DNA of 64,000 bases from Shewanella psychrotolerans. GTDB taxonomy: Bacteria; Pseudomonadota; Gammaproteobacteria; Enterobacterales; Shewanellaceae. Below, one piece after another: positions 19,347 to 29,800 of the stretch (position 1 is its first letter; every line of letters begins with the position of its first letter). The position numbers and the translations under genes were made by a program. The notes beneath the pieces are model-generated. The model was given only the letters and a program-made list of their open reading frames with translations. It had not been told where the DNA came from and made no database searches. The stretch spans positions 3,968,001 to 4,032,000 of the forward strand of contig NZ_CP080419.1 in the NCBI RefSeq assembly GCF_019457595.1. The letters are read 5' to 3'.

Positions 19347-19370
19347 AAATATTCATCAATATGAATATTT
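19347..19370. repeat. Perfect 10-bp inverted repeat upstream of cyaY
   Basis: AAATATTCAT-CAAT-ATGAATATTT followed by TT. It may be an A/T-rich operator or a weak terminator for a short leader, 100 bp before cyaY. Confidence 0.4.
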
Positions 19371-19470
19371 TTATCCGTTATGGCCTAATGTGTTAAAAAT
19401 CTATGGAGCATCAAGAGTGCCGTTGCTACTATATTGGTTCAGAAAACCACTCCATTGAAGGATCTTTGCC

Positions 19471-19803
19471 ATGGCAATGACTGACTCCGAGTACCATAAG
19501 CTCGCTGATGAAATGTTTACAGCGATAGAAGATGCCATAGAAAATGCTATCGATGAACAAGACGCCGACATTGATATCGATGCCTCTGGAAACGTATTAC
19601 AGCTCGAATTTCAAGATCGCTCTAAAATAGTCATTAATAAGCAAGAACCCTTGCATCAAATCTGGGTTGCCACCCAATTTGGTGGTTATCATTTTTCCTA
19701 TATTGATGAACAATGGCTTGATGAACGCGGCGACGCCGGTGAGTTCATGCCGTTTGTAATTGAGTCGATTCGACGTCAAGGCGGTATCGATCTCAAGCTC
19801 TAA
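19471..19803 (+). CDS. cyaY: Frataxin homologue CyaY
   Basis: 110 residues, the full CyaY length. It binds iron and modulates IscS activity in iron-sulfur cluster assembly. The acidic first helix ([20 protein letters not shown]) is the iron-binding ridge; the following beta sheet has [20 protein letters not shown] with the conserved N-K-Q-x-P-x-x-Q-I-W pattern. AAGGA lies 8 nt before the ATG. It is convergent with cyaA. Confidence 0.96.
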   Translation: MAMTDSEYHKLADEMFTAIEDAIENAIDEQDADIDIDASGNVLQLEFQDRSKIVINKQEPLHQIWVATQFGGYHFSYIDEQWLDERGDAGEFMPFVIESIRRQGGIDLKL

Positions 19804-19819
19804 TCAGCGTGAATGAATA

Positions 19820-19860
19820 AGCGGTGTGCCACTCGCTCAGAACGAGAGAAGCGCACCGCT
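19820..19860. terminator. Hairpin between convergent cyaY and cyaA
   Basis: AGCGGTG (19820-19826) pairs with CACCGCT (19854-19860), extended by GC/GC and an inner CTCG/CGAG. It overlaps the cyaA stop. T tracts are short, so termination is only likely. Confidence 0.5.
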
Positions 19861-22279
19861 AAAACTCGACAGCGGCCTCATCAACATTAACCCCAAACGG
19901 TAACGCTGTGAGTCGGCCATCTATTCGCACTAATCTAAAAAACTGCGGTAAATTAAAGCGTTCTTTCTCAATATATGACTCTGCAAATGCATGATGATGG
20001 CTAACCTGGCTAACTAACTCATCGAGGTTACTCCCTGGCTGAACATAATGATTAATATCATTTTTTTCATCCAAAACAAACACATCTATCCCCTCTTCCA
20101 CTTGGCGCAAGAAATATTGAATAGCCCCAATAGCGGCATACTCTTGGATCACCTCAGGGATTTTGCTAAAAGGTTCATTACCTAAATTGGGGCGGGGCAA
20201 TTCTAATATTCGTCTCTTAGATAATTTTTGATAAAAAGCTTTAGAATCACTCAGATCTTGATACACCATTCCTTTCGAATTAAAGAAAAGACCGTACTTT
20301 ATCTCTCCTACCTGCAGTGGATGCACCATTGTAGATGAACTGTTAACCTTAGTACTGAGCAATTGAGCTCGACGTACTAGCTGAGTCACTGTACGTTCAA
20401 ATTGACTAGCCAGGCGAGTAGAACAGCTAACCACTCCGACTTCGACGTCACCTGTAGATCTCTGCATTCCAGGGGTGATATAAACCAACGCATCAAGGAT
20501 CGCTTGCTTGCCATCAAATCGATGACAGTGCCATTCGCCCCAACTGTTTTGGCTAATGACGTCCAATGATTGCAACATATTGATATTATCTCGGCCCAGC
20601 GCAAAGATATTGGCATTCATATAATCCACCATAATCTCCTGCCCCCGCCAACTCACCGTTGAATCACTATTAAAGTTGATCAAAAAAATCATTTTCTTAA
20701 AGTGCCAAGGCTTACACAGATCCAACTTTGAAGCTCGCCAATCACCTTCCTTCAACATGTTTGGCAAACGTCTTGCGGCTTTAGTCAGTTGTTTGCTATG
20801 CCAATGATTACCACCAAAGTCATACCATTTAGTATTTATGGTAGAGACACCATTTAAGGTCGCCCAAATAAGTAACTTAGCTTTACTATGTGAGTGATAA
20901 ACAGCGCGATTACCCATAAAGTTTTTGGATTCAGGAGGACAGCGATAGAGATAAAACTCTTGAGTATTATGGCTATAAATGACGGTCAAATAGGGTTCAG
21001 CAATTGAACCACTCCAGAGCCGGTTCAACCTAATGATCTGCTCATTATTATCGCTAAAGTAAGTATGAAGCTTACGAGTCAACAACCCAAGTTCAGAGAT
21101 TTTTAGGCTCTCGCTGAGTTTATTTTCTGACGCAAAACGCAGTAGTGTTTGATAACTGCCAAGCATCAGTTCATTAAGTTGTTCGTTAAACCACTGCAGT
21201 TGACCACAATGCCAGGTAGCACATTGATCTAACGTGCTCAGTAGATTCTCTGACCACCCCCAACTATCAACTAAATACTGTAATTTAAAATAGCGCCAGT
21301 CTTTTGGATGATCTGCAACCGTAAGCCTGATACCGCATTTAAGATAGAAACAGCGACGTACAATCTCCAACCGACGCTTATCATTTTTATGATTTAAATA
21401 GCGTTCAATCGATTGATAAAGCAAAAAATAGGCATCATTAAATGCAGAGAAGTCTCCTGCAATGGTATTTTTCCATACTTGGCTCGTCACTAGTTCAGTA
21501 TCAGGATAATCACTGGCATAAGCTTCGAGCAACATAACCTTAAGCAGTGCCTTATGGGGTTTATCAAGTCCTTTATAAAGTTGCCACAATGACGCGCCAA
21601 AATACTCACTGGCGGGTAAATTTCTAACATCACCTAAAAAGATATGACTATCTGGAGTCGCTGCATCTGGCCACCACGCAACAGGTTTTCCACCTAAACA
21701 AATATGACTGCGATAAAACTCTTCAAGTAATAACCAGTGCTGAGCACTACCACTATTTTCACAGTCCATTGCAGCCCCAAGATTACTTTCATCTTTATGG
21801 GCAGCTAAAAACTGCTTGGGGTGAACCAGATAGATATTCACTTCCAGTTGATGGCTTGCAAACCAGGTAGTCAATAGCGCAGACTTTTGCTGCAGAAAAA
21901 GTCGTTCATCGTTAGATAGGGTAGGATCATATACAACCCAAACATCAATATCACTTTTGGGATTTTGACCAAAAGTGGCAGTACTTCCCATAGAGTAAAC
22001 GCCATAAATAGCATTTTGTTGAATATGCGCAACTACTGGCTCAGCCAAACCTAATGTGCTGCACGCCTCTATTGCTTTTTCTTCAGGGAAATAACTTGCA
22101 ACGCCTGAAGGCGTCATCGGGCCATTATAACCTGGGTACTCAGAGCGGTGATAATGAAATAATAATGGAATCAAATAGAAAAGATGACGCTGTAAGGGCG
22201 TAAGCATTGCTAAGGCCCGAGCAAAACGGACCTGATTTAAGCGATCGGCAGTTTCAATAAAATGCTCTTGCTCACTCAA
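19859..22279 (-). CDS. cyaA: Class I adenylate cyclase
   Basis: 806 residues from a TTG at 22279; the frame stays open to another TTG at 22345 (828 residues). The E. coli protein aligns from HFIETADRLN onward and is also known to use a UUG start, and AGG lies 8-11 nt before 22279, so I prefer the shorter form. It makes cyclic AMP, the CRP ligand. The nucleotidyltransferase motif GSTATFGQNPKSDIDVWVV is in the N-terminal catalytic half; the C-terminal half is the regulatory region. It is divergent from hemC, as in E. coli. CRP-like sites before the frd operon suggest one local target. Confidence 0.93.
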   Translation of the reverse strand: MSEQEHFIETADRLNQVRFARALAMLTPLQRHLFYLIPLLFHYHRSEYPGYNGPMTPSGVASYFPEEKAIEACSTLGLAEPVVAHIQQNAIYGVYSMGSTATFGQNPKSDIDVWVVYDPTLSNDERLFLQQKSALLTTWFASHQLEVNIYLVHPKQFLAAHKDESNLGAAMDCENSGSAQHWLLLEEFYRSHICLGGKPVAWWPDAATPDSHIFLGDVRNLPASEYFGASLWQLYKGLDKPHKALLKVMLLEAYASDYPDTELVTSQVWKNTIAGDFSAFNDAYFLLYQSIERYLNHKNDKRRLEIVRRCFYLKCGIRLTVADHPKDWRYFKLQYLVDSWGWSENLLSTLDQCATWHCGQLQWFNEQLNELMLGSYQTLLRFASENKLSESLKISELGLLTRKLHTYFSDNNEQIIRLNRLWSGSIAEPYLTVIYSHNTQEFYLYRCPPESKNFMGNRAVYHSHSKAKLLIWATLNGVSTINTKWYDFGGNHWHSKQLTKAARRLPNMLKEGDWRASKLDLCKPWHFKKMIFLINFNSDSTVSWRGQEIMVDYMNANIFALGRDNINMLQSLDVISQNSWGEWHCHRFDGKQAILDALVYITPGMQRSTGDVEVGVVSCSTRLASQFERTVTQLVRRAQLLSTKVNSSSTMVHPLQVGEIKYGLFFNSKGMVYQDLSDSKAFYQKLSKRRILELPRPNLGNEPFSKIPEVIQEYAAIGAIQYFLRQVEEGIDVFVLDEKNDINHYVQPGSNLDELVSQVSHHHAFAESYIEKERFNLPQFFRLVRIDGRLTALPFGVNVDEAAVEF

Positions 22280-22490
22280 AGTGTTAACACCTAATCCCAA
22301 ATAACTATCTGTTAATATGCTAAACAGTTCATTGAAAAACCGCAAGTAAATGAGAGGCGGATCACACTTTTAATTTGTATTACTTTTTAGATAAACGGGT
22401 ATATGTCAAAGAATCAACAGTGGTTTCTTACATATGATCCAAACCAATGTTAGCATTAGCGCAACTATGGCCATTGATGGAATATCGAGC

Positions 22491-23420
22491 ATGTCTCAAA
22501 ACGTTATTCGTATCGCTACACGTAAAAGTCCACTCGCAATGTGGCAAGCAGAATTTGTAAAAGCTGAACTAGAAAAGATTCATCCAGGGTTAGTCGTTGA
22601 ATTGCTTCCAATGAGCACTAAAGGTGACGTGATCTTAGACACACCGCTAGCCAAAGTTGGTGGTAAAGGTTTATTCGTAAAAGAACTTGAAGTCGCCATG
22701 CTTGAAGATCTGGCGGATATCGCAGTTCACTCAATGAAAGATGTCCCTGTTGATTTTCCTGAAGGCTTGGGTCTGCAGGTAATCTGTGAGCGTGAAGACC
22801 CACGCGATGCTTTTGTATCAAATACATACAAAACAATCAGTGAGTTACCACAAGGTGCAGTAGTGGGAACATCGAGTTTACGTCGTCAGTGCCAAATTAG
22901 AGCCGCACGACCAGATCTAGAAATCCGTGACCTACGAGGCAATGTTGGCACCCGCCTAGCTAAACTGGATGCGGGCAACTATGATGCAATCATTCTTGCG
23001 GCAGCAGGACTTAAACGCCTAAAACTTGAGGCGCGGATAGCCAGCTTTATCTCCGCAGAAGAGTCATTACCAGCCAATGGGCAAGGCGCCGTTGGTATCG
23101 AGTGTCGCACCAATGATGAGCGTGTTAAAGCACTACTTGCACCGCTTGAACATCTCGAAACTCGCTACAGAGTTATCGCTGAACGCGCGATGAACACACG
23201 TTTAGAGGGTGGTTGTCAGGTACCAATTGGTGCTTATGCAGAAATCACTGGAGAGACGTTAACGCTTCGCGGATTAGTGGGCAACCCTGATGGTAGCCAG
23301 ATTATCGAAGGTACCACCACTGGAGCTAAAACAGATGCTGAAGCCTTGGGTATCGCATTAGCTGAAGAATTACTCGCTAAAGGCGCTAAGGAGATCTTAG
23401 ACGCTGTATACGCTAAGTAA
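22491..23420 (+). CDS. hemC: Porphobilinogen deaminase (hydroxymethylbilane synthase)
   Basis: 309 residues from the ATG at 22491. The frame opens at 22434, but [20 protein letters not shown] aligns with the family start, and Cys242 ([11 protein letters not shown]), which carries the dipyrromethane cofactor, then has the same number as in E. coli. It joins four porphobilinogens to hydroxymethylbilane in heme and siroheme synthesis. Conserved HSMKDVP and RLAKLD segments bind substrate. First gene of the hemCDXY operon. Confidence 0.96.
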   Translation: MSQNVIRIATRKSPLAMWQAEFVKAELEKIHPGLVVELLPMSTKGDVILDTPLAKVGGKGLFVKELEVAMLEDLADIAVHSMKDVPVDFPEGLGLQVICEREDPRDAFVSNTYKTISELPQGAVVGTSSLRRQCQIRAARPDLEIRDLRGNVGTRLAKLDAGNYDAIILAAAGLKRLKLEARIASFISAEESLPANGQGAVGIECRTNDERVKALLAPLEHLETRYRVIAERAMNTRLEGGCQVPIGAYAEITGETLTLRGLVGNPDGSQIIEGTTTGAKTDAEALGIALAEELLAKGAKEILDAVYAK

Positions 23421-23425
23421 ATAAC

Positions 23426-24157
23426 ATGAAAGTGTTACTGACGCGCCCTAAGGGGCGCAATCAGTCAATGTGCGATGCATTAACCGAGCGACAGATCCCA
23501 TTTATTGTCACACCGTTGCTCGAAGTTGTCGCCACCGAAGACATTGACAACACCGAAGCTATAACCGCGTTTAATCACGCACACATCATTATATTCATAA
23601 GTACCAATGCAGTTGAATACGCAGCAAAAGCACTTAATAATCAATTTCCAACGTCAGCCAAATATTATGCTGTAGGTAAAGCAACCTACTTGGCCCTAAA
23701 TGCATTGGGGATTGAGGCAATGGAAGCACCTGCTGAATGTCAGCAGACCGAAGGACTACTCACACTGCCCTCGCTACAGCGTCTTGATGGACAAAACCTT
23801 ACCATAGTGCGAGGTGTCGGAGGACGGGAAACCCTTGCGCAACAACTAACGGCAAGAGGGGCTAATGTGAGCTATTGGCAAGTATATCAACGCGCATGCC
23901 CAGCCTTAGATAAGGCGATTGCACTCAATTGGCAACAACAGCATATTGATACGATTGTCGTCACCAGTGGCGAAGTTCTCTCTAATCTACTAACACTTGT
24001 ACCTAAAGAACTATTTGCTTGGCTGCACGCTTGTCATATTATAGTGCCCAGCTCTCGTGTGCATGAACAAGCTATACAAGCGGGTTTTACACAAGTAACA
24101 AATGCTCAAGCAGCGAATAGCAATGCAGTACTTATAGCTTTAGGTTTATCCAAGTAA
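23426..24157 (+). CDS. hemD: Uroporphyrinogen-III synthase
   Basis: 243 residues in two Rossmann-like halves. It closes hydroxymethylbilane with ring D inversion to uroporphyrinogen III. The LLTRPKGRNQSM start, FISTNAVEYA and the late VVTSGEVLSNLL segments are typical; sequence conservation in this family is low. It starts 5 bp after hemC. Confidence 0.92.
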   Translation: MKVLLTRPKGRNQSMCDALTERQIPFIVTPLLEVVATEDIDNTEAITAFNHAHIIIFISTNAVEYAAKALNNQFPTSAKYYAVGKATYLALNALGIEAMEAPAECQQTEGLLTLPSLQRLDGQNLTIVRGVGGRETLAQQLTARGANVSYWQVYQRACPALDKAIALNWQQQHIDTIVVTSGEVLSNLLTLVPKELFAWLHACHIIVPSSRVHEQAIQAGFTQVTNAQAANSNAVLIALGLSK

Positions 24158-24212
24158 ACCTTTCAACCTCCTGCATAGCCAAGTAGTCTTACGTCTTCAA
24201 GGAATCTGTTGA

Positions 24213-25355
24213 ATGGACAATAATATGCAACAAAGCAAAGCGGTAGCACCAACACCTGAAATTAGTGACACCGTAGACGCGACCTTTGCAGAAGCCTCTG
24301 CGTCTGCTCCATCAACTGAGGCCCCTCAAGATAATAAGGTATCTAGCGGTGTTTCTTGGGGTTTCCTATTTAACCTCATTCTTATTCTGTTATTGCTATT
24401 TGCCACCTCAACTGGCGGATTCTATCTGTACCAAGAACTCACCGTTCAGAAAGAACGTGCGGCCGAGCTAACCCAACAGCTACAACAACGGCTTGATGAT
24501 CCTCTAGCTCGTATTACTCATTTAGAGCAACAACAACGCTCAGTTGAGCGGGATCTTGCAAATAAATTGACTCATGTTTCTGAATCACAAAATCAATTAC
24601 AAGATCAAGTTAACAAACTCGCTCAGCAAAATCCTAACCATTGGATGGCAGAAGAAGCCAAATATCTTGTCAGAATGGCAGGCAGTAAATTATGGCTAGA
24701 AAAAGACCCTCAAACAGCGCTTAGCTTACTACAGGCAGCCGATGACCGTATCCAAACGATGCAAGACCCGTCTCTTACACCTCTGCGTAAAGCACTTGCA
24801 AAAGATATGACCGAGGTCGCTGCAATTAAAACCACCGATGTCGCGGGTACGGTACTGACTCTAGATAGTATGATAGAGAGCTTGCAACAACTTAAATTAA
24901 ATCGAAGTAAATCAGACATCACCACCACCGATGACTCACTCACAATGACTGATTCAATCGAAGATTGGCAAAGCAATTTAGCAAAGTCATGGCAGGCACT
25001 TATCGAAGAGTTTGTAGTGATTCGTCAACGCACTACTGATCACGCCCCTTTGCTGGCACCCGATCAACAATGGTATCTAGTCGAAAATGTCCGCAATAAA
25101 CTTTTACAGGCTCAGCTTGCACTTTTCCGACAAGATCAGGTTAACTACCGTCAGTCTATTACCTTGGCAAGAAAATGGATTTATCAATATTTCGACCTAT
25201 CTGACAGTAAAACGGAGCAAACTGTTGCGGCCCTAGATGCTTTAGTGACCCTAGAGCTTCAATCGCCCACAATCAACCAGTTTTCGGCAACACCACTGCT
25301 ACAACAGCTGGTTACACATGGAAGTCTTGTTAGCGATCTGGAGAAGCCACTATGA
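24213..25355 (+). CDS. hemX: HemX family inner-membrane protein
   Basis: 380 residues. An acidic, disordered cytoplasmic segment (1-48) precedes one membrane helix (about 50-72, FLFNLILILLLLFATSTGGF), then a coiled coil (about 80-130) and a periplasmic helical domain. This is the HemX architecture. The function in heme synthesis is not settled in the literature. It overlaps hemY by 4 bp (ATGA). Confidence 0.88.
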   Translation: MDNNMQQSKAVAPTPEISDTVDATFAEASASAPSTEAPQDNKVSSGVSWGFLFNLILILLLLFATSTGGFYLYQELTVQKERAAELTQQLQQRLDDPLARITHLEQQQRSVERDLANKLTHVSESQNQLQDQVNKLAQQNPNHWMAEEAKYLVRMAGSKLWLEKDPQTALSLLQAADDRIQTMQDPSLTPLRKALAKDMTEVAAIKTTDVAGTVLTLDSMIESLQQLKLNRSKSDITTTDDSLTMTDSIEDWQSNLAKSWQALIEEFVVIRQRTTDHAPLLAPDQQWYLVENVRNKLLQAQLALFRQDQVNYRQSITLARKWIYQYFDLSDSKTEQTVAALDALVTLELQSPTINQFSATPLLQQLVTHGSLVSDLEKPL

Positions 25356-26518
25356 TTAAAGCGCTGATCTATCTTGTTATCATTCTCATTGGTTTAATCA
25401 TCAGTCCTTATCTTTCAGGGCTAAATGGTTACCTTTATGTCGCAATAGGTGATCAAGAGTTAGAGACTAGCCTGATTTTTGCTTTATTTGCTGCGATCTT
25501 ATTTTATGCGCTGCTTGTCTGTGTAGAGGCATTCGTCGTTTGGACTATAAATCTGATATTAAATAGTCGCTTACTTCCCGAAAAATGGCGGCGAAAGAAA
25601 GCAAGAAAACACACTTTGTATGGCGCGCTAGCATTAGCAGAAGAAGATTGGGCTGAAGCGGAAATAGCGATGGCGAAAGGCGCTAATAAAGGTGAGATTC
25701 CGGCACTCAATTTATTAGCAGCGGCAAGAGCTGCACAACATCAAAATAATACAGCCGCCCGTGATGAATACCTGTTACAAGCAGAGAAAGATCCTCAAGC
25801 CTCGGCAGCGGTGCAAACGACTCGATTACGCTATCTGCTGCAACAAGGAGAATTGGAACAAGCTCGGGCTATTTTGGATCAACTCAATCCAACAAGTAAG
25901 AGTAAAAGACCATTATTGCGCCTTGCTATCGAACTTTATCAAGCTCAAGAAGATTGGAATGCGCTTAAGTTACTATTACCTATAGCCAACAAACGAAATA
26001 TTCTCACTCAAGACGAATTTAACGACTTAAATGATAAAACCAATCGAGCACTCTTAAATTCAGCTGCAGATAAAAATGAACAAGAATTAGAAAAGGCTTG
26101 GCATTGGTTAAGTCGATCAGAACGCAAGCAATCCGCTTTTATAGCCCAATATGCGATAGGTATTGCAAAATTTGATCGAAAAGACGAAGCGGTGAAGATG
26201 TTGTTTAAGGCGCTAAAAAACACACCAAACCAAGATATTTTTAAGGCGATAGCAACAATCTTATCTCCAGCAGATCTCGATGCAAGAAAACACATTTTCG
26301 ATCTTGAAAAAAAATATGCCGACGATGCCAATTACCAAGCTTGTATTGCTAGCCTCTATGATCAAAGCAAAGAATATAGAGAGTCTCAAAAATGGTGGCA
26401 AAAAGTCTGTCATCAAACTCCATCTAAAAACGCTTGGCTAGCCCTAGCAGAAGCACAAGAGCATCTTGGTGAACAGAATGCTGCCTTGCAAAGTTATCGT
26501 AAAGCGGCAATATTTTGA
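25352..26518 (+). CDS. hemY: HemY family TPR protein
   Basis: 388 residues. Two N-terminal membrane helices (about 3-22 and 41-66) are followed by tetratricopeptide-like helices, including AEEDWAEAEIAMAKGANKGE. The fold and position after hemX identify the gammaproteobacterial HemY, unrelated to the Bacillus enzyme of that name. In E. coli it interacts with other heme enzymes. Last gene of the operon. Confidence 0.9.
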   Translation: MIKALIYLVIILIGLIISPYLSGLNGYLYVAIGDQELETSLIFALFAAILFYALLVCVEAFVVWTINLILNSRLLPEKWRRKKARKHTLYGALALAEEDWAEAEIAMAKGANKGEIPALNLLAAARAAQHQNNTAARDEYLLQAEKDPQASAAVQTTRLRYLLQQGELEQARAILDQLNPTSKSKRPLLRLAIELYQAQEDWNALKLLLPIANKRNILTQDEFNDLNDKTNRALLNSAADKNEQELEKAWHWLSRSERKQSAFIAQYAIGIAKFDRKDEAVKMLFKALKNTPNQDIFKAIATILSPADLDARKHIFDLEKKYADDANYQACIASLYDQSKEYRESQKWWQKVCHQTPSKNAWLALAEAQEHLGEQNAALQSYRKAAIF

Positions 26519-26542
26519 CGCTTTTTTATACTTTTTTTAACT

Positions 26543-26570
26543 AATAAACCACCTCTTAGGGTGGTTTATT
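26543..26570 (+). terminator. Terminator of hemCDXY
   Basis: AATAAACCACC and GGTGGTTTATT form a perfect 11-bp stem around six bases, 24 bp after the hemY stop. The 3' arm ends T-rich. Confidence 0.8.
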
Positions 26571-26803
26571 GTTTAAGCATTAACTTATTTAATTAATGCC
26601 CGAAGATAAATGTCATTAAAACAAACTATTACCTACCTCAACTAAAAACCTCCTTTTTAGGTCATTTTTCTTACCAATTCCACCTTATTTGACTCTAAAT
26701 CAAAGCCAACCACACTTACTACAGACGAATAAACAAACAGGCTAATTAGCTAGAGTGAACGTAGTGTAGTAGCGCTCTAGATCTACCCTAAGCAAAGCGA
26801 GAA

Positions 26804-29800
26804 ATGATTATGGGTGCATCAATCACAACACAGGACGCGGTAGTTGTTAATCTTGTCGGTCAACTCAAGGTTAAAGATGAACAGGGAAATATCAGAGATG
26901 TCAAAATTGGCGACGTTATCCGATCTGGTGAGCAGCTGATTTTTTCCCCACAAGCAAAATTCAACTTAGAATATGAAGACGGCACATTAACAACTCAGGC
27001 AAATTTAGTTGAGCAAACTCCAATTCAAGAAGTAGCAAGCGACTCAGGCGATACCGATTCGGCAAATCAACTGACTGATGTGCCTGTTGCTCTGGATCCC
27101 GAGATTGCAGCTTTACAAGCTCAAATTCTAGCTGGAGATGATCCTACTCAAGGATTGCCAGAAACCGCAGCAGGAGCAGGTACTGCTGGTAACGAAGGCG
27201 GTTCAGACTTTGTTACCTTAGGGCGTACTGGAGATGAGACCCTCGCTGGTGCGGGGTGGGATACGACTGGTTTTACTCTAGCGGCAGATACCCCCCCAGA
27301 AACCGAGATTATTCCAGAGCAAACGTTCGCGGCCCCCACATTGACCTCAGCAAGCTTTTCCATTTTTGAAGCGAATCTTCCACAAGGTAGCGATCCATCA
27401 TCATTACTGACGAAACTGGCAGCAAACATTCAAGCGAATGCAGAAGCAGGTATCGCCAGCTTAACGATCAATGGAATCGATATTATCAACAATGGCCAAT
27501 TTGCAGGCCCCATCGTTATTAATACCGAAAATGGCGTATTAACCATCACCGAATTTGACAGTTCAACAGGTCAGTTTATCTATGATTACACTCTCAATTC
27601 GAATGTCGATCATAGTGCTAATGACCAACAGCAATTTGTATTTAATATCGAATTGGTTGACGGTGCAGGTAATGTGGCCAACGGTAGCATTACCGTTAAT
27701 GTTGTTGACGACCAGCCCGAAGGTTTGGCCGACACCAATAGCGTATCCGAAGATGGTGCTGCACAAATTGCAGGCAATTTACTGGCTAATGACACCTTAG
27801 GTGCTGACTCAGCAGAAGTTACCGCGATCACTAACGCACAAGGCACATCTGTCGCCGTTTCAACATCGAATGCCATTCAAGGTGAATTCGGTTTACTAAC
27901 GATTTTTGCTGATGGTAGCTATACCTACCAGCTAAACAATGACTCTTCTGATATCCAGTCGTTAGCCTTAGGTGAGCAGATCATTGAAAGCTTTAACTAC
28001 CTGCTAACCGACAATGACGGCGACTCAGTATTAGTACCCTTGACGATAACTATCACTGGTACCAATGATACCCCCATAATTACTCCTCCACTTAGTGGCG
28101 AAGAGACTGAAGGGTATAGCTCAGGCACAGTAATCGAAGCAGGTAATGAAGACGATAATACTATTATTCTCGGCGTAGAATTTGTTAATGGAATTCTTGA
28201 AGCAACTGACCCTGATACGGGTGCTGTACTCACTTGGAGTGGTGACAATACTGGTAGTTATGGTAGCTTTAGCATCAATAGCACTAATGGTGAATGGACC
28301 TACACCTTAGATAATGATGCAGCCGACAGCTTGGCTGAAGGCCAAAGCGCGATAGATACCTTCTTGGTTACAGTCACCGATGAGTTCGGTGCTACGGATA
28401 CCCAAGTGGTCACCATCACAGTGCTTGGCACCAACGATAGCCCGGTTATCACATCAACCGAAGTTGATGCTACTGGTGCTGTAACAGAATTCGACGAAAA
28501 TGCACAACCAGCTGGAAGCCAAATCGCAACTGGGACGCTCACAGTGAGCGATGTTGATGACGGAGCCAGCCATACTTGGAGTGGCAACGACACTTCTACT
28601 TACGGCAGTTTCAATATAGATCCAATAACCGGAGAGTGGACTTACACACTCGATAATAACGCCGCAACCCCCCTTTCGGAAGGACAACAAGTCATTGAAA
28701 CCTTCTTAGTTACCGTCACAGATGAATTTGGTGCCACCGACACCCAAGTGGTCACAATTACCATTACCGGCACTAACGATGCTCCTGAAACCTATGATCT
28801 TATAGTGTCTGGAGCTGAAGATACCGCAATCATTGTCCCTGAACTAATCGGCACAGATCTTGATGGAACTGTAGTCAGCTTCATTATTGATAGTTTGCCG
28901 GATAACGGCACACTCATCCTTAATGGTGTTCCGGTGACAATAGGTATGACAGTCTTGGTTGCTGAAGCAGCAAACCTCAGCTTTATTCCCGAGGATGACT
29001 GGAATGGCCAAACTACCTTTACCTATCATGCTATCGACAACGATGGATTAGCCGACAGTACACCAGCCACCGTGACCATCACGGTCACGCCTGTTAACGA
29101 TGGGCCTTTTGCTGAAGATGATAGCTTTAGCATTAATGAAGGGGCCTTAGCCCAAGGGAATGTTATTACCCATAACGATGGCGATAATCTGGTCGACAGT
29201 GATGGCGGCGATGGCGGAACACTCATTGTCACCGAAGTGAATGGCGTTGCGCTTACCTTTGACCCTGACGGATGGAGTCAAAACTTCTCGATTGATAACG
29301 GCACCCTGCGCATTAAGGCCGACGGTACCTTTGAATATCAACACGATGGCTCAGATCCCACTCAAACACCACCAAGCTTTGAGTACACCTTAAGCGATGG
29401 TACCGATACTGATACTGCCACCGTGACCATTACGGTCACGCCTGTTAACGATGGGCCTTTTGCTGAAGATGATAGCTTTAGCATTAATGAAGGGGCCTTA
29501 GCCCAAGGGAATGTTATTACCCATAACGATGGCGATAATCTGGTCGACAGTGATGGCGGCGATGGCGGAACACTCATTGTCACCGAAGTGAATGGCGTTG
29601 CGCTTACCTTTGACCCTGACGGATGGAGTCAAAACTTCTCGATTGATAACGGCACCCTGCGCATTAAGGCCGACGGTACCTTTGAATATCAACACGATGG
29701 CTCAGATCCCACTCAAACACCACCAAGCTTTGAGTACACCTTAAGCGATGGTACCGATACTGATACTGCCACCGTGACCATTACGGTCACGCCTGTTAAC

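Larger units (their letters stand above)
19010..19470. other. Divergent intergenic region between lptM and cyaY
   Basis: About 460 A/T-rich bases without a gene. It contains two sets of inverted repeats (19215-19292 and 19347-19370). Promoters for both directions should lie here. Confidence 0.55.

Noticed and set aside
26750-26780. CTAGAG/CTCTAG inverted repeat upstream of adhesin 1 as an operator
   Set aside because: Only 6-bp arms with 19 bases between; such a match is expected by chance and no known site fits.
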